NCBI RefSeq assembly: GCF_043290135.1
Contig: NC_134710.1
Coordinates: forward strand, 200,626,692 to 200,690,691
Direction of reading: 5' to 3'
DNA: 64,000 nucleotides
DNA from: Rhipicephalus microplus
Lineage: Eukaryota; Arthropoda; Arachnida; Ixodida; Ixodidae
In this document: piece after piece, positions 38,000-50,899 of the stretch
How positions within the stretch are numbered: the first letter of the stretch is position 1
How the letters are laid out: each line of letters opens with the position of its first letter
The notes under the pieces: model-generated
The model's input: only the letters and a program-made list of their open reading frames with translations
Databases searched by the model: none
Told to the model about the DNA's origin: nothing
Position numbers and translations under genes: made by a program

Positions 38000-39100
38000 G
38001 GAGGTTGCCTGCCTGACATTATGCGTGGTGGCGGGTACTAATTTTTTAAGAAGGTAGCTTTCACACTTGCTTCTTTCACTCCTCTTTTGACCCAAAAGCG
38101 CAGTACCATGCACCTTCATAAATTACATAAAGCAGGGTTCATAATTTTCTTCTCCATCTTCTCTTATCGCAAAAGTGTCCAGTGCTGAAATACCAATATC
38201 ATACCTGGTATATTACTTTTCACGTGTTTGCATATTCGACCAGCGATCAGTCGTCACGGTGTTTTGAAGAAAATCTACACATGCAGGGAGCTAACTGCTT
38301 GCGGCCAAGTTGATGGCCTTTGTAGGGACACGCTTTCGTGCTAATTTGGTGGGCACCTTCACATGCAGCAAGAACAAAGAGCATGGACAGTTAGAGCAGA
38401 CAGAAACAGAGTGATTAGTTTGTGTCTTCTCTCCCGCTATCTGTCATGCTGCACGCTTCAGTGTAATGCCACTGTCAATGGTTAAAATGAACTATAGCAG
38501 TTAATCGAGTTCTGCTGTGAGGGTCCCCTGTTGTCAAGAATGGAACATAACAATAGCAATTTGATTTGTGTCGTAGAGAGATACTCTGCATTTGGTTACT
38601 AGAATAAATTTTTAAACCGAAGTTTATTTTTTTATTACCAATAGTTCCAGTGCCGATGAACGGTGCATGGACAAAATTCGTGTATTCAGCTTGACTAGGT
38701 TTGTGACCTTAATTGTAATTGCCAACCGGTATTACAATATGCATAAATATCACACACATACACAATTACGGGTGCTAGCTTGCTTATTCTGATTAAAATT
38801 TATATGTTGAAATCGACATATTGGACCAACGCAATGTGTACGAGATATGCCATGTAGAGTAGCTACGCTCTAAACTAATCTTCGCAGGTTCGTTCCATTT
38901 TACCCAATTTCTTGCCCATGACTGAGGTTGGCAAATGAAACAACTTCTTCGAACAAACATATTTTGTGTAAGGTTACATTTATTTTTTATGAAGTACAAA
39001 ACAAATTGAAAATTATAATGGCTCAGAAGAAAAAATAACTAGAAACAAATTCAGCCAAATTATTACCCAACTTACCAATAATAAGCGGATTCTCATTTAA
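38000..39100. other. Intergenic, unassigned
   Basis: AT-rich DNA. I see no supported feature. Confidence 0.35.
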
Positions 39101-39103
39101 AGG

Positions 39104-39108
39104 ATACA

Positions 39109-39140
<32 letters not shown>

Positions 39141-39466
39141 AATACATACATACATACATACATACATACATACATACATACATACATACATACATACATA
39201 CATACATACATACATACATACATACATACATACATACATACATACATACATACATACATACATACATACATACATACATACATACATACATACATACATA
39301 CATACATACATACATACATACATACATACATACATACATACATACATACATACATACATACATACATACATACATACATACATACATACATACATACATA
39401 CATACATACATACATACATACATACATACATACATACATACATACATACATACATACATACATACA
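39104..39466. repeat. (CATA)n microsatellite, about 90 units
   Basis: 363 bp of CATA tetranucleotide with one interrupted patch at about 39136-39143. The Met-Tyr-Val-Cys ORFs on the minus strand are translations of it. Confidence 0.99.
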
Positions 39467-41640
39467 CTCAGGTGTAAATACTAAAATGACTGGCTACAAA
39501 ACAACAATTCTAATACACTCTTTTTGAATATACAGATAGTAACTTACGAGAGAAATTCCCCAGCACTGTTATGTCTGAACACGGTGTTTCTCAAACCATC
39601 TCGCAAAAGTTTGATGCATAATTTCTGCTGCTGCCCAGTGACAAGCAGTTTTTATAAGAAACACAAGAATAAAGCCCTTGACAATATCATGCTAAAGAAA
39701 AGGGCTGGGCATCAATATTTTGTACATGTGTGCAATATCACTCTGTTTATTTACACAGCTTGGCTCATTCACAACACACTAACAAAGCATGTTAGGACAC
39801 TTGTGCTGAAAGTTGGCACAGTGCAAAAAAATTCTAGACAATACATGAATAATACTAATATAAGCTACTAAGCTCCTTGGTGCGAACAGTGTTTATATTG
39901 ACAGCTATAGGCGCCATTTTATTTCCCAAAAACACTTCTCAAAAGTGGAATCAACTTTATTTAGCTAAAAGTTTATATTCTGGCCCATCGTGGTGGTTCA
40001 ACGGGGGAAGTGTCTCTTTCGGCCAAGAAAACAAAGACCAATCATTTTTCTAGTTCGTGAATTCACCCCACGCTAACATTAAGGCAGCTGGTAGGAGTGG
40101 TTTTCGAGAGAGGAAACCACCACAATGCCACCAGTTGGGGCCCTGGGTAGCTAGTTCACTTGGATTAAAATGACGAAAAACACTCCTCAAGAAGACTTCA
40201 AAGTTCGCACGTCAACACAGTTCCCATACAGCTGTCTATTAGTCTGCTTGAAAAATATTCAGTTTACTGGTGGGCAAAGACTGTACCCTAATTATGTGAG
40301 GTGATGCTCCAGTGCACTGTATGTATGTCTTGCTGCTGGGCTCGACTGCGATGTTTTTCAGCACGTATGTGTAAAATCACAACTAATACTATGCCACTGC
40401 AAATTAATTATGTGTCATTTGCATGAAACAGGGACCACAATGAAAGAACATAAGACCAATTACCTTCACACAGTTAGAAAAATGTAAATACATTTCCATA
40501 GAGTTTTCACAGCTCATCTGAGAATAGTAATAATGGTTATAAATACATTATTACTTCTCTAACATAGTATTTTAGGATGCCAGCTTCAATATTAGAGTAT
40601 ACCAGTACCTTTGTAGGGCTGAACAATTGTACAGGCACTTAGAAAAAGATAAGTAAATGCATGCTATTGCTACATATAAATTAAAATAGATACTTTTATT
40701 TCTAGTCTAAATAAAGCTGCACAGATGATAAGTCACTTGCATAGTACACGTTTACAATATGAACAAACCTATCCGAGCAAAGTATGCATTAAAAAAGTTA
40801 CACTTACACAGTAGAAACAGATAAGTAGACTGTTGAAGGACGGACAGGCAGTGGGATAACAATACACAACCGCTAAATTCTACTGTTAAGATATACTAGG
40901 AGTAGTGATGATTCTCTTCCTTTCAATTAAAATATTTCACATAGACTCACTTCCCAGAGTTATACACTCATGGCATCATTGGTGCTATACCAATGAGTGT
41001 AGACTGAAGGATTACATCGACTAAGTACAAGATTACCGCATCCAAGGCTTTACTTCTTGTACTACAAAGAATGCAAACATGATTACCATTGCGGACCACG
41101 GATTCTGTGATTTATGACAGGCAAATGCAGAGACACGCAGGCACTTAACACGCATGTTAAAACCTTCAGCTCAAAAATATTTACCCAATAACACTACAGC
41201 AGCCTTCAAATTAGTGTCATAGTTTGGTATCTTTCACGCAAAATTTAAATAATTTGGAATGCAAGCAAAGGACCTGCTGAATAATGCAGTGCTAAGAAGT
41301 TAAGCTGCAGCTGCGCTGAATGTTACTACGTATACAATTCAAACTTCTCCTGACATCACAATGTGCTCCTTCTGCTGTCGTAAACTTTGAACAGGAGAAC
41401 AGTCACTGGCAGTCCCTTTATACTTGTTGGTCTTCTGTGCTCTGTTCTTGATACACTGTACATGACCGTGGAGCACCGGATCCCTTGTTACTGCTGGAAC
41501 TTAGGACAATACAGATCATTGTTACAACCATGCTACATGCAAGAGTGTACAGATAACTATGTGCTCATATTTACAGATATCGTATTTTCAGAAGCCAATG
41601 ACAAGCCTCAACACACACACAAACAGTGAAGACTTAAAAT
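39467..41640. other. Intergenic, unassigned
   Basis: Low-complexity-free AT-rich DNA downstream of the HARBI1-like relic. ORFs are short and unrecognised. Confidence 0.35.
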
Positions 41641-41644
41641 ACAT

Positions 41645-41650
41645 TTTATT
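41645..41650 (-). terminator. Poly(A) signal of the HARBI1-like locus
   Basis: AATAAA on the minus strand about 95 bases past the stop of the last coding-like exon (41742). Confidence 0.55.
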
Positions 41651-43274
41651 ATGATACAAGAGCAAAACTACAATGTTATAGATGAAGGCATGAAACTTCT
41701 GCCAGGTATAAAAAGCCAATAAAGTTTCTTATATTTTGACTTTACACTAGGTGCGAGAAGCAGACCACAAATAAGTTCACTAAGAAACACAAGTTATGCT
41801 GCATTACAACACAACAGCCAATGTTCATAACTTTAAGGCTGTCTAACATAGCCAGCTCACCATACTGCATATAGGAGCAAATGGGCAGTCTCGAAGACAC
41901 AAAGAACTTGTGGATTATGAGTGTGCTTGTTGCTGACATCTATTATTCTAAATGAAGAAAACCTTTCAAAAATGCACTTAATCAGGGGAAATAATCATAC
42001 GCAACAAACACAACGGGCTCCTACATGTGCCACCGACACTCACCATTATTGTTGATACCAGTCTCTTGCCAGATGGATATGCTGCGTCCTGCACAGAACA
42101 CCAAAGAAGCGCTCCATGACTTGGCTTGCATGTGTGCTGGCTGCATCGCACTGCTGCTGAAGTAGGCTAGCCACAGACAGATGAGGAGCCACGGCTTTGA
42201 AACACACTGAACGTCACCTTTAGAGATCAACAATGCATACTTAAGTCAGGTACAATTTGTAGAAAAATATATATCACTATGCAATCGTAGTGAACACGTT
42301 CGGCTGAAACACAACAAGCCACATCACTGAGAGAGAAAAAGCTATATGAAGTAAAAGATGCAGTTACTGGCCCTATGTCGTCTGAGGCTTGTTCAATAGG
42401 TCTTTCTCCTTGCAAGTTGTGAACAGACAGGCGATATTCACCCATTCGCTATTTCCTTCCAGAGCACTCGATCCACCGAGGGAGTCACAAGCTCGAGAGC
42501 TCAATAAGGAATCAAAGTATTTGTGCTCGTTTAAAAGCACCAGCTTTTGAGTCGCAGATGATTGGAGTTTCATTCGTAAGCTGCAGGCTTTCAACTTTCA
42601 ACATTTCTAATTATCTTGCTATTTAGTTTTATAAACGTCGAATAAAAATTATGTGTGAGAATAATACGGTATCCATTGCAAGCAACCTTGCTTGGGTTTT
42701 CAATTTGTGCACAGTAAGTGGTGTTCACTTAATCATATGTATTAAAGAAAAACTAACCTTGCAGCCAGCCGTTAGGCAGTTTTGTGCCCTCGAAGCTCCC
42801 AAGCAGACCGCAGTCCTTCCAGATGAGGCTGCGATGCATGCTTCCAGGCCACATCCGCTGAATGATAACAGTCCTAGCAGTGACATGGACTAGCACAGTT
42901 AGGAAGCATGTGTCCTTCCTATTTTTGTACAGGTGCTCCAAGTCATGATGAGGATTGATATGCCAGAATGTGCAACCGATGCATCACAGGACCTTAACAA
43001 GCCAATCTCTGCGATCTGTTAAGAGCCAAAAACGAGATATTTAAAAACAATCATTAAAATCACTCACTTATAATCCTTCTTTGACGAAGCTATCACCTCG
43101 TCAAAGTGACCGAAATCTGCTATAATCACTTTGAAATAAACTGAAGCCTTATGTAAAATTTACGTACCGCAATATATATGTCCTAGTGAAGTATAGTGCT
43201 ACCACAGTGGTAATTGTCTAAAAAACTAATCTTTCAAAATTAAATAAAATTCATAAGTGCAACCTGGCTTCTGG

Positions 43275-43543
43275 AAAATAAATTCACATTGCCCCGGCGC
43301 GGTGGTCTAGTGGCTAAGGTACTCGGGTGCTGACCCGCAGGTCGCGGGTTCGATTCCCGGCTTCGGCGGCTGCATTTTCGATGGAGGCGGAAATGTTGTA
43401 GGCCCGTGTGCTCAGATTTGGGTGCACGTTAAAGAACCCCAGGTGGTCGAAATTTCCGGAGCCCTCCACTACGGCGTCTCTCATAATCATATAGTGGTTT
43501 TGGGACGTTAAACCCCACATATCAATCAAAATAAATTTACATT
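43275..43543 (+). mobile_element. Ruka-type SINE, full length, with 16-bp target duplication, in a HARBI1-relic intron
   Basis: The SINE is 43291-43527. The flanks AAAATAAATTCACATT and AAAATAAATTTACATT differ at one base. It is antisense to the pseudogene and lies between its exons A and B. Confidence 0.93.
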
Positions 43544-44439
43544 AACTTTCCAACTATCAAACGTGGTAAATCGACAGGCCCAACCTCATAATCAAACAAG
43601 AGCTCACTTGTATCAAATCACAAAACCTTCTGATGTATTTGCTTCATAATATATGTATGTATATAACAATAGTAGTAAATTTTTCATGCTTCAACTTACA
43701 ATAGAGAAACATTGCATCTGATGGGCTCAAAAACTTGCACATGTTATAGTACTGCGTGAATTAGAGTACCGGTGAAATTTAGTTCTGCGAGGTGAACTCA
43801 CCGATGGCAGCATTTAGTAGCTGTCGGTGTCATGAGGAACCAAGTGTGCTCTACGGCCAACAGGCAGAGGGCATCTGCAGACTGGGAGCTGCCAATGACA
43901 GCAATGAAGGGCTGACCAGGCGTGCACTTCCACTGATATAGTGTAAGAACTGGCCATGACCGGCTGTTGTCAAGGCTCTAGTGCCGTGTAAAACGATGGC
44001 CAGACGAACTCGTAAACCTGTAGTTAGGCGGTATTGACCTACAACTTCATCCAAAGCAAGGCACCGGTGAAATCTTTGCTCTTTCTGAGGCTGGGGGGAA
44101 GCTTGACGTTCACGGGCTCTCGCTGCCACATAGAACTCTGAAGTTGTTACAGAAGAACAGTGTAGACGCGCTGCCAATGTAACACGATCCACTACAGAAT
44201 GTAGCATCTCGCAGCTTGGGTTCATCACATCACAGCGCTAGGACAATGGTTATCACAAAAAGGACAAGTGACGAGTTAATAAACAAAAGCGCCAAGTTCC
44301 ACCACCACAACGTCACCGAGCAAAACAGTTATCAACGCTGTCTTTCAATTTTCGGTCACACGAGCACAGCTGTTCACAAGTCTTGGAACGTCAGCACAGC
44401 ACCACTGTTCACAACGAACATTGTTTCACTCCCGTACAC

Positions 44440-44920
44440 TAGATTGCTCTCAAGAAAATAGAAGCGTACGGGCTAACCAGTGGCGAAGCAAGAACCGAAC
44501 ACAGCGCGTAGTTCATACGTTTTCGTACGTACTTGGGGTCACTCAAGTAACGTGCCAAAACGCTGTCAATCCGAAATGTCACACAGCACCCAACAGAGAC
44601 ACTGGAAAGTCAAGCAAACTAACTGTTACCGGCACACAAACACACATTGCAGGCTTCTCGAGTGCTAGTTGCCGTCGATACACCGACGCCGATCCCCGCT
44701 TGATAACCACACCGACGCACAGGCATCGCTGCGCTTCACCGTACACCATTGCACTGCCGCTGCTTTCCGAAATGCTTACACGCACCGAATGAGCTGCCGT
44801 AATCACAACGCATCCGGTCGAACGCTGAAGTAACTCATGCGAGAAGCGCTTGCTGAAAGTCGCACCGACCGATATGCTGTTTACGACGCCATGTTGGTTT
44901 CGACAACTGCGCAGCACGTA
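44440..44920 (-). promoter_or_regulatory. Possible TATA-less promoter and first exon of the HARBI1-like locus
   Basis: This stretch is richer in CG dinucleotides than its surroundings and lies directly upstream of exon A. The minus strand contains CAACATGGCGTCG near 44890, typical of housekeeping-gene starts but followed quickly by a stop. The call is by position and composition only. Confidence 0.25.
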
Positions 44921-44929
44921 AGAGAGCTC

Positions 44930-47145
44930 TTAGAGAGTACTTGCGCTATTTTTACGGCATGAAAAAAAATTGCTCTTATGTGCGAGGGGGGTGATATGAC
45001 GAACACGACAGGCGTGCCAGATGAAAGAAGTGTTTTAGCAACGTCACGGAGTGAGCTGATGTGGAGGGTATTGCTTCACAACCAATCACAAGCTGTGCCC
45101 GTAGGCCAAGCCATTGTCTGCTCGCGTTTGTCGTCTGCTTCGATCAGAGCATGCGATAGAAAATTCACCTTCGCAACGCTATTATTCTCAGGTCAAGTGG
45201 TCACTGCGTCGCACAAAATACATGTCAGTGGCTCGCTCTACCTTTGAATGATGTTCGTGCGCCAAGTTAAATGGCTGTTAATTGACGCAGGGATGAATTC
45301 AGCCACGGTTTGCTCCAGAATCGTGAGAGTTTGCATATTTTTGGTGTCATACAAAGTTACTAGGGTCATTTTATTCCGACTGCTTGCCATATTATCACGG
45401 TCCATATCAGTGTCTGAACAGTGAAGGTGGAAATGCATGATTTGTTTGTAGTTCCATGCGTAATCACGCGCACCCCTAATACGCTTCGGTTTACAAAGTA
45501 CGCTTTGTTCCAGATCGTCCCAAAGTGTATCGACAGCTGTATTTCAGAGATCGCACCCATTGGAAAGTTAGAACCAATGAATGTACACTAGAGCACAAGC
45601 TTTATAAACCACTCACTAAAAACTTCCTCTCATTTTTATTTCCAATAGCGTGCAAGGAATGTGCTCCCATTAACCTCTTTGGTGGTCATTTCCACCAATG
45701 AGGCAAGGATCTCGAGTCGCACTTTTAATTGGATGAGATGGGGCGCAACACAACAACATAACAAATAAGGTTGATCCTATGCTATGCCACGTTCGAATGC
45801 GCCGACCATTCACGTATCACATTGGTTTTCATCCAACCACAAATCTTTGCATGCATAATTTTACGCCATTGACGCCCAATAGAATTCTTCAATTACTGCG
45901 ACTTCGAACTTATTGGACGATGGTGGTTGTCAACGCCATCCACTGCGTACAAGGGAAACAACACACGAAACTTAAAGCGCCAAAATAAATAAAAACGCAC
46001 CAGCAGTCATCAGGCAGCCCTTCATGGGCGTGAATGAACTCAAAACCAGCCAGGGCACCGAAGTATACCGCCGCAACGGCAGGTTCTAAGTAGCCACATT
46101 ATTCCTAAGAGTGGCCCGGACCACTCTTAGGATTTTCTCTCAGCCACGCTGTTTTTACGCACAATTTTGCTTCGTGAATCCACTTACGAGCACTTTTCGG
46201 TCACATAAGCAAATATAGCAACTACATCACCATCGCTGACATGTTCCCGGGCAGTCACAGTGCGCTTTATTGCAGCGGCCGATGTGACAACGATGGCCTC
46301 TTAAGACGTTTCTTCATTTCGGGAATCGACTTACGCAACAAAATTTCTCTTGCGCAAAAATGTTTTCGTAAGTGAGTTTTGTGAATCCGGTCCCTGGTTT
46401 GCAAAAAGCCTAATCACTGAAGGAGCATTGTTGTCAGAGCAAAACTGAGAGCTGCCATCTTTAACTAGCTCTGCATTACGACAGTTGCTCTCACGAACAC
46501 TCCGCTCTTAAGCCAAATCTCGTCGTAATATACCGTCGTGGTGTCTAATATGCCTCAATATGGCATGTTCCGGCCCATTTTGTATCCAATTGTCCTTCGA
46601 GCAGTTGGGGAAACCAAAGAGGGGAGTAACGGCAGGGGGAAGTGTGTGCGTAGTACATATGCAAGCGAAAATTTTAAATTTCGCTGGCGTACATACACCT
46701 GCATGCATGAACGTACATAGAGTATGGTTGAACGCCTCCCCCCCTCCTCCAAAAAAAAAACTTCTGAAACTGTCTCTGCCCTGTGGTATTTCACGTTGAC
46801 AAGTCACCGCAACATTTCACAGTATTTACATAGTACAAACCTTCACGTGTGTGCACAGCTCGTGCGTGTGCTTTTTCTTCCACTAGTAACATTAATTAGC
46901 GTCGCTCCCATTAACTACGTGACACATTTATTGCTAAAAAAGACAACATTTTGAAGAGAGAAAAAATTTACTTGAATTTCGCTCTGTTTTATTTACAACT
47001 GGGCCACAACATTACATTGTGGCCACTAATAAAGGACGCACAATCAAAGCAAGAATGCCCGATCGACCACGACCAGGCCCCTACCCTCGTTTTTTTTTTC
47101 TCTCTTTGGGCCAGGAACGTCGTTTGTTAGTTGTACGTGTAGTCC
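44930..47145. other. Intergenic, with a short palindrome and a T-run/G-run repeat
   Basis: CCTAAGAGTGG / CCCGGA / CCACTCTTAGG forms a palindrome with 11-bp arms at 46104-46131. At 46735-46760 a C run and A run with GGGCAGAG on the opposite strand resemble 53500-53540. No gene is recognised. Confidence 0.4.
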
Positions 47146-47146
47146 G

Positions 47147-47366
47147 CCGCGGTAGATCAGTGACTAGAGTGCTCGGCTTTTTACCGGAAGGTCGCGGTTG
47201 CGATCCCAATCGCTGCGGTCGCATTTCGATGGAGGCGGAATGGTCCGTGTACTGTGTGGTGGCCGTGCACGTTAAAGAACACCACATGGTCGACTTTCTG
47301 GGAGCCTTGACTATGGTGTCTGCCATATTTATATTTTGATGTTGGGAAGTTAAACCTCACATAATA
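47147..47366 (+). mobile_element. Divergent SINE related to the Ruka type
   Basis: CCGCCGCGGTAGATCAGTGAC..., GTCGCGGTTGCGATCCCAA, TTTCGATGGAGGCGGAA, CACGTTAAAGAACACCACATGG and a decayed AAACCTCACATAA end. It is collinear with the Ruka-type copies but far more diverged, with a deletion in the middle. Either an old copy or a separate subfamily. Confidence 0.75.
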
Positions 47367-48840
47367 TTATTTTAGAGTTTTACGTGTAAACTGTCAAATT
47401 TATTAGTATTCTTTTCGGGAAGAAAATTCTGGCAAGACTTTGCGATACCTTAAAGGACATCGCGTTCCCAAATAACGCTTCGCCATAAAATATCTGTCAG
47501 GCAGCTGCAATCCCAGAGATAAATCAAATCGAAGAAATTATAGGTAGCAGATCGGATCCAGACTTCGTGTACCTGCTAAATTATGATTACACGGTATGCC
47601 ATTCGATGTTCACATATGACCATATCATCAGATTTGCTGTGCGGGTTTTCATGAAGAGGAGCTTCTTCAATAAATCGAATGTATCTGCTAACGCAATACT
47701 TTAGCTCTAAATTGTTTTATGAATTCTTACTCATTATATCTACAATTAGAACAAATATTTTGTTAACGGCGGTATAGCACAGGTCATCAATCAACCTATA
47801 GGTCTCGCATATATATGCTATGCCAGTAGTTTGTTGTTTCTTTTTTATATTTGTCTAACATTATCTTGAACACCCTGTAAATTTATTTTCGACGTGGGTG
47901 TAAAAGAAAAGCTGCAAAGTTTGATTTTATCGTAATTCATTCGTCTACACGTGTTTCGCAGAGTGATGATGTGATGTTTATTTACATTTGTATACACATA
48001 GAGGGCTCTATGAACTATTACGTGATGAATGACTTGATCAGAATCGATGACACGTGCACAGATGCTGGCACATTACATGAATCGCCTCCTTTTATCGAAA
48101 CCTGGAAAGAGGAAACGAAATATGACATCGTAAACAGTTCATATTGCAACGCTGAATGAGTGCGGGTCCATGAATAAAATAAAACTATGCTTACTTTTAT
48201 ATATAGGTTGGCACGATCTTGTACATAATTTGGTAACTTGCGGCACAAATCATTTGTTGTCAGTGTCTCGTTTATTTCGCGCGACAGGTACGAAGAAAAT
48301 GATTTTGGTCAAAATGTGTACTTTTAATTTACACTACAGAATCGTCTATTGCTATTATTCATAACACTGCGTATGAAAACATTCGTGTAATTCGACGAAA
48401 TTGATTCATTTCGTTATGGTAATTTAAGTATCGGAATGTAACAAATTCAGTTTTCAGGTTGCGAAATTGCACTGATACACTTAAGAAAAAATTGTTAGAT
48501 TTAGAGTTACTACACACCATTATTAACACCCATTCATGCTATCACTTGTTGCATGTCATCTCATCATTAGCGACGTCCGTAGCACTTCATGGTGTTGTTT
48601 CTCCCATTAAGTTCTTGTGAACAAAGTGTTCATAGAATGCAAGTGACACAAAGAAATGACATTCCTCAGTTATTTGTTACAATTTCGTCCACGGCCTTGT
48701 ACCCTAAAAACTTTTTTTCATATACCAAATTGGTGTAAGTAGCAATGGTGTTATATATAGTGTGATGCGGCTATATGAAATCACAGCTCTCATGCCACCT
48801 ATTTTGTAGCGCACTAAGCTGAGTTACTCAGAACACATCT
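47367..48840. other. Intergenic, unassigned
   Basis: AT-rich DNA. A CACCCTGTA motif near 47870 recalls the palindrome arms at 9092-9155. No gene seen. Confidence 0.35.
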
Positions 48841-48843
48841 TTT

Positions 48844-49664
48844 ACAGCGAAAGCTGTTATGAGATCACTTTTCGGGTCACGCGCAGCTGTTGTCTGCCGT
48901 CACCCCCCACTGCCGCCGTCGCCACCGGTGTTCGTAACCACATCACGCGAAATTAGAAGAAAAACCTTGCATTAACGACCCAATGGGACTTGAACCCGGG
49001 TCCGCTACGTTCCAGGCCAATATTTTACCACTGAGTTACGCCGGTGCTTATAACTTGTTCTCAAACTTGCCTTAGGAAAGCATGGCCTAGCACCAATGGC
49101 ACAGTGTGGCTCGAACCCAGGTGCACTGGTTGTCCGCCCAGTATTCTAACACTGAGCTACACTGGTGCTTGTGACTTGTTGTCAGACTTGCCTTAGGCAG
49201 GCTTAATGTCGGGAAAACAATCGTGATGATACAACTTATAAAGCGTTTTACAACAGCGAAAGAACGACCACTTGTGGCACAATGCGAATAGCGTAACGAG
49301 TGGGCCGTGCAATACTCCAAACCATCACAAAAGTTTTTTCTTGTTTTTCTATTTACTGGGGCGCATACACACTTCAGCCATCATTCCTCATCGTCGTCAG
49401 CTACTCCATGCACATTTGGCACGAAACTCCTTGCAAGTGTTTTGTGGATACTACATTTCTCAGAAGGAGGACGAAAAATGGCATAGCGAATACGTATGCT
49501 ATTTTTCGGCCCAAAATACTACTAAAAGTTTATTATTAATGCCCTAGAGGGTACCAAGAAAGTGTGCTTGCAGTAGTTACTTAATGAGTGTTTTAAAAAG
49601 ACTCTGAAAGGCCGCTTTTCTAGCTTTCGCTGTGACTGTGCTGCGCCTACCGCGAAAGCCTGGC
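48844..49664. mobile_element. tRNA-bearing foldback repeat, copy 2, with two tRNA-like modules
   Basis: It starts ACAGCGAAAGCTGTTATGAG. AGCTTTCGCTGT near 49622 is the inverted complement of the start. The whole is collinear with 7735-8423 but longer, because the internal antisense tRNA-like module is present twice: about 48976-49047 and 49097-49168, 121 bp apart. Each keeps A-box (AACTCAGTGG / AGCTCAGTG on the minus strand) and B-box (GGGTTCAAGTCCC / GGGTTCGAGCC) signatures. No ORF is recognised. Confidence 0.7.
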
Positions 49665-50293
49665 GTTCTCTAAGAATTTCTTCCGTTGCGAAGTCAAGTA
49701 TACAAACATAATATTTTCTTTAAATAGCAAGCGTTCCCGCTTAAGTTTAAATAGTCGTCTGAGAGAGATTTATAATTTCGTCAGTGGGCAGTAATATGTT
49801 CTGGCAGGCTGGTTCGTTCTTGCTGATAAACTTGCTTGAAAATGTGCGATAAGCTCAAGTTAAGCACAAAAAAAACATTCTAAACACACTTTCGTTACTT
49901 CGTGCTTCTTCACATGCGCAAAGTTCAGTTAAATTTTTGCCACGGTTTTCAATGTACATTTGGCCGCTATCTTAGGCTGGCACATGTACGATTGAAATAT
50001 TGCGGACGTGTCGAGGTTTGTGCTTGAAATATCTGTTTCTTGTTCTCCAAAACCAAACAGTTGGCAGTCTCCACTCTAGGTGTTCTGAATGTTTTCTTAC
50101 TAGTGCTGCGTGTTCCCTCGCAATGTAATTAAAGTTTATCTTTAGTGTCTGTATTTCGAAATATTGTGCAACAAAGCTTGAGACTTTATTGAATTCGCAA
50201 ACATTTGCGGAGCCTCTGACGACGTGGCACATCAGTTATGAGTGCAGGGAGATGGTGAGCGGTTCCTCAATGACACGCAACTAAAACTTCCAC
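49665..50293. other. Intergenic, unassigned
   Basis: AT-rich DNA between two repeats. No feature supported. Confidence 0.35.
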
Positions 50294-50307
50294 AATATTT
50301 TTGTCTA

Positions 50308-50342
<35 letters not shown>

Positions 50343-50589
50343 AATATGTAGGTTTTAACGTCCCAAAACCACCATATGATCATGAGAGACGCCGTAGTGG
50401 AGGGCTCCGGAAATTTTGACCACCTGGGGTACTTTAACCTGCACCCAAGTCTGAGTACACGGGCCTACAACATTACCGCCTCCTTCGGAAATGCAGCCGC
50501 CGCAGCCAGGATTTGATTCCGCGACATGCGTGTCAGCAGCCGGGTACCTTAGCCACTAGAACACCGCGGTGGGGCAATATTCTACTCTG
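50294..50589 (-). mobile_element. Ruka-type SINE, full length, with expanded tail
   Basis: The SINE is 50308-50575 in reverse. Its TTGA tail is expanded to about eight units. Flanks AATATTTTTGTCTA and AATATTCTACTCTG match at 10 of 14 positions, a decayed target duplication. Confidence 0.9.
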
Positions 50590-50788
50590 TACAGATAAAA
50601 TGATTTTATATCAAAGATATGAAAAGAATGTCTTTTATTGGCGATCTTTTGACGTAATCAAAGTGTCCTTATAAACTTCAACACATCCAACTTTAGCTGT
50701 GCAACCTTTTGCTAAAAAACAAAACTTGGGCACTTTGCAATTCTGTGTCTTTAGAAATGCCTTTTTTGGAAAGCCTGGAAAGAGCTTC

Positions 50789-50790
<2 letters not shown>

Positions 50791-50871
<81 letters not shown>

Positions 50872-50899
50872 GTATGTATGTGTGTGTGTGTGTGTGTGC
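50791..50899. repeat. (TA)n/(TG)n compound microsatellite
   Basis: About 77 bp of TA, then a short spacer and a TG run, 345 bp beyond the 3' end of the glycine-rich gene at 51.2 kb. Confidence 0.97.

Larger units (their letters stand above)
41645..44228 (-). pseudogene. HARBI1-like (PIF/Harbinger-derived nuclease) multi-exon pseudogene
   Basis: Five exon-like pieces run on the minus strand. (A) 44228-43802: LDEVVGQYRLTTG and GQFLHYISGS, donor GTGAGT. (B) 43116-43068: FGHFDEVIASSKKDY, donor GTGAGT. (C) 43015-42758: CIGCTF, LEHLYKNRKD, MWPGSMHRS and LPNGWLQ, donor GTTAGT. (D) 42217-42044: GD, SKPWLL and, one frame over, HASQVMERFFGVL, donor GTGAGT. (E) 41939-41742: SLKVMNIGCCVVMQHNLCF. C joined to D in phase 1 restores the expected LPNGWLQGD...KPWLL. 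This is the domain order of HARBI1, whose DDE nuclease family descends from PIF/Harbinger transposases. Damage: IDGTH is CIGCTF (first catalytic Asp lost), a TGA stands just before CIGCTF, and there are frameshifts in C and D and a stop in A. The second Asp (GD) and Glu (MER) remain. A Ruka-type SINE sits in the A-B intron. Confidence 0.78.

Noticed and set aside
39023..39467. 120-146 codon Met-Tyr-Val-Cys ORFs
   Set aside because: Translation of the CATA array. A four-base repeat gives a 4-residue period in every frame, so openness is not evidence of coding.
42373..42594. 73-codon minus-strand ORF as a further HARBI1 exon
   Set aside because: Splicing 42758 to 42217 directly restores the expected peptide, so this lies in an intron and matches no part of the family.
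48976..49168. Pair of genuine tandem tRNA genes
   Set aside because: Box signatures are good, but stems mismatch and the same unit recurs inside a repeat at 7868, so they are treated as modules of a mobile element.
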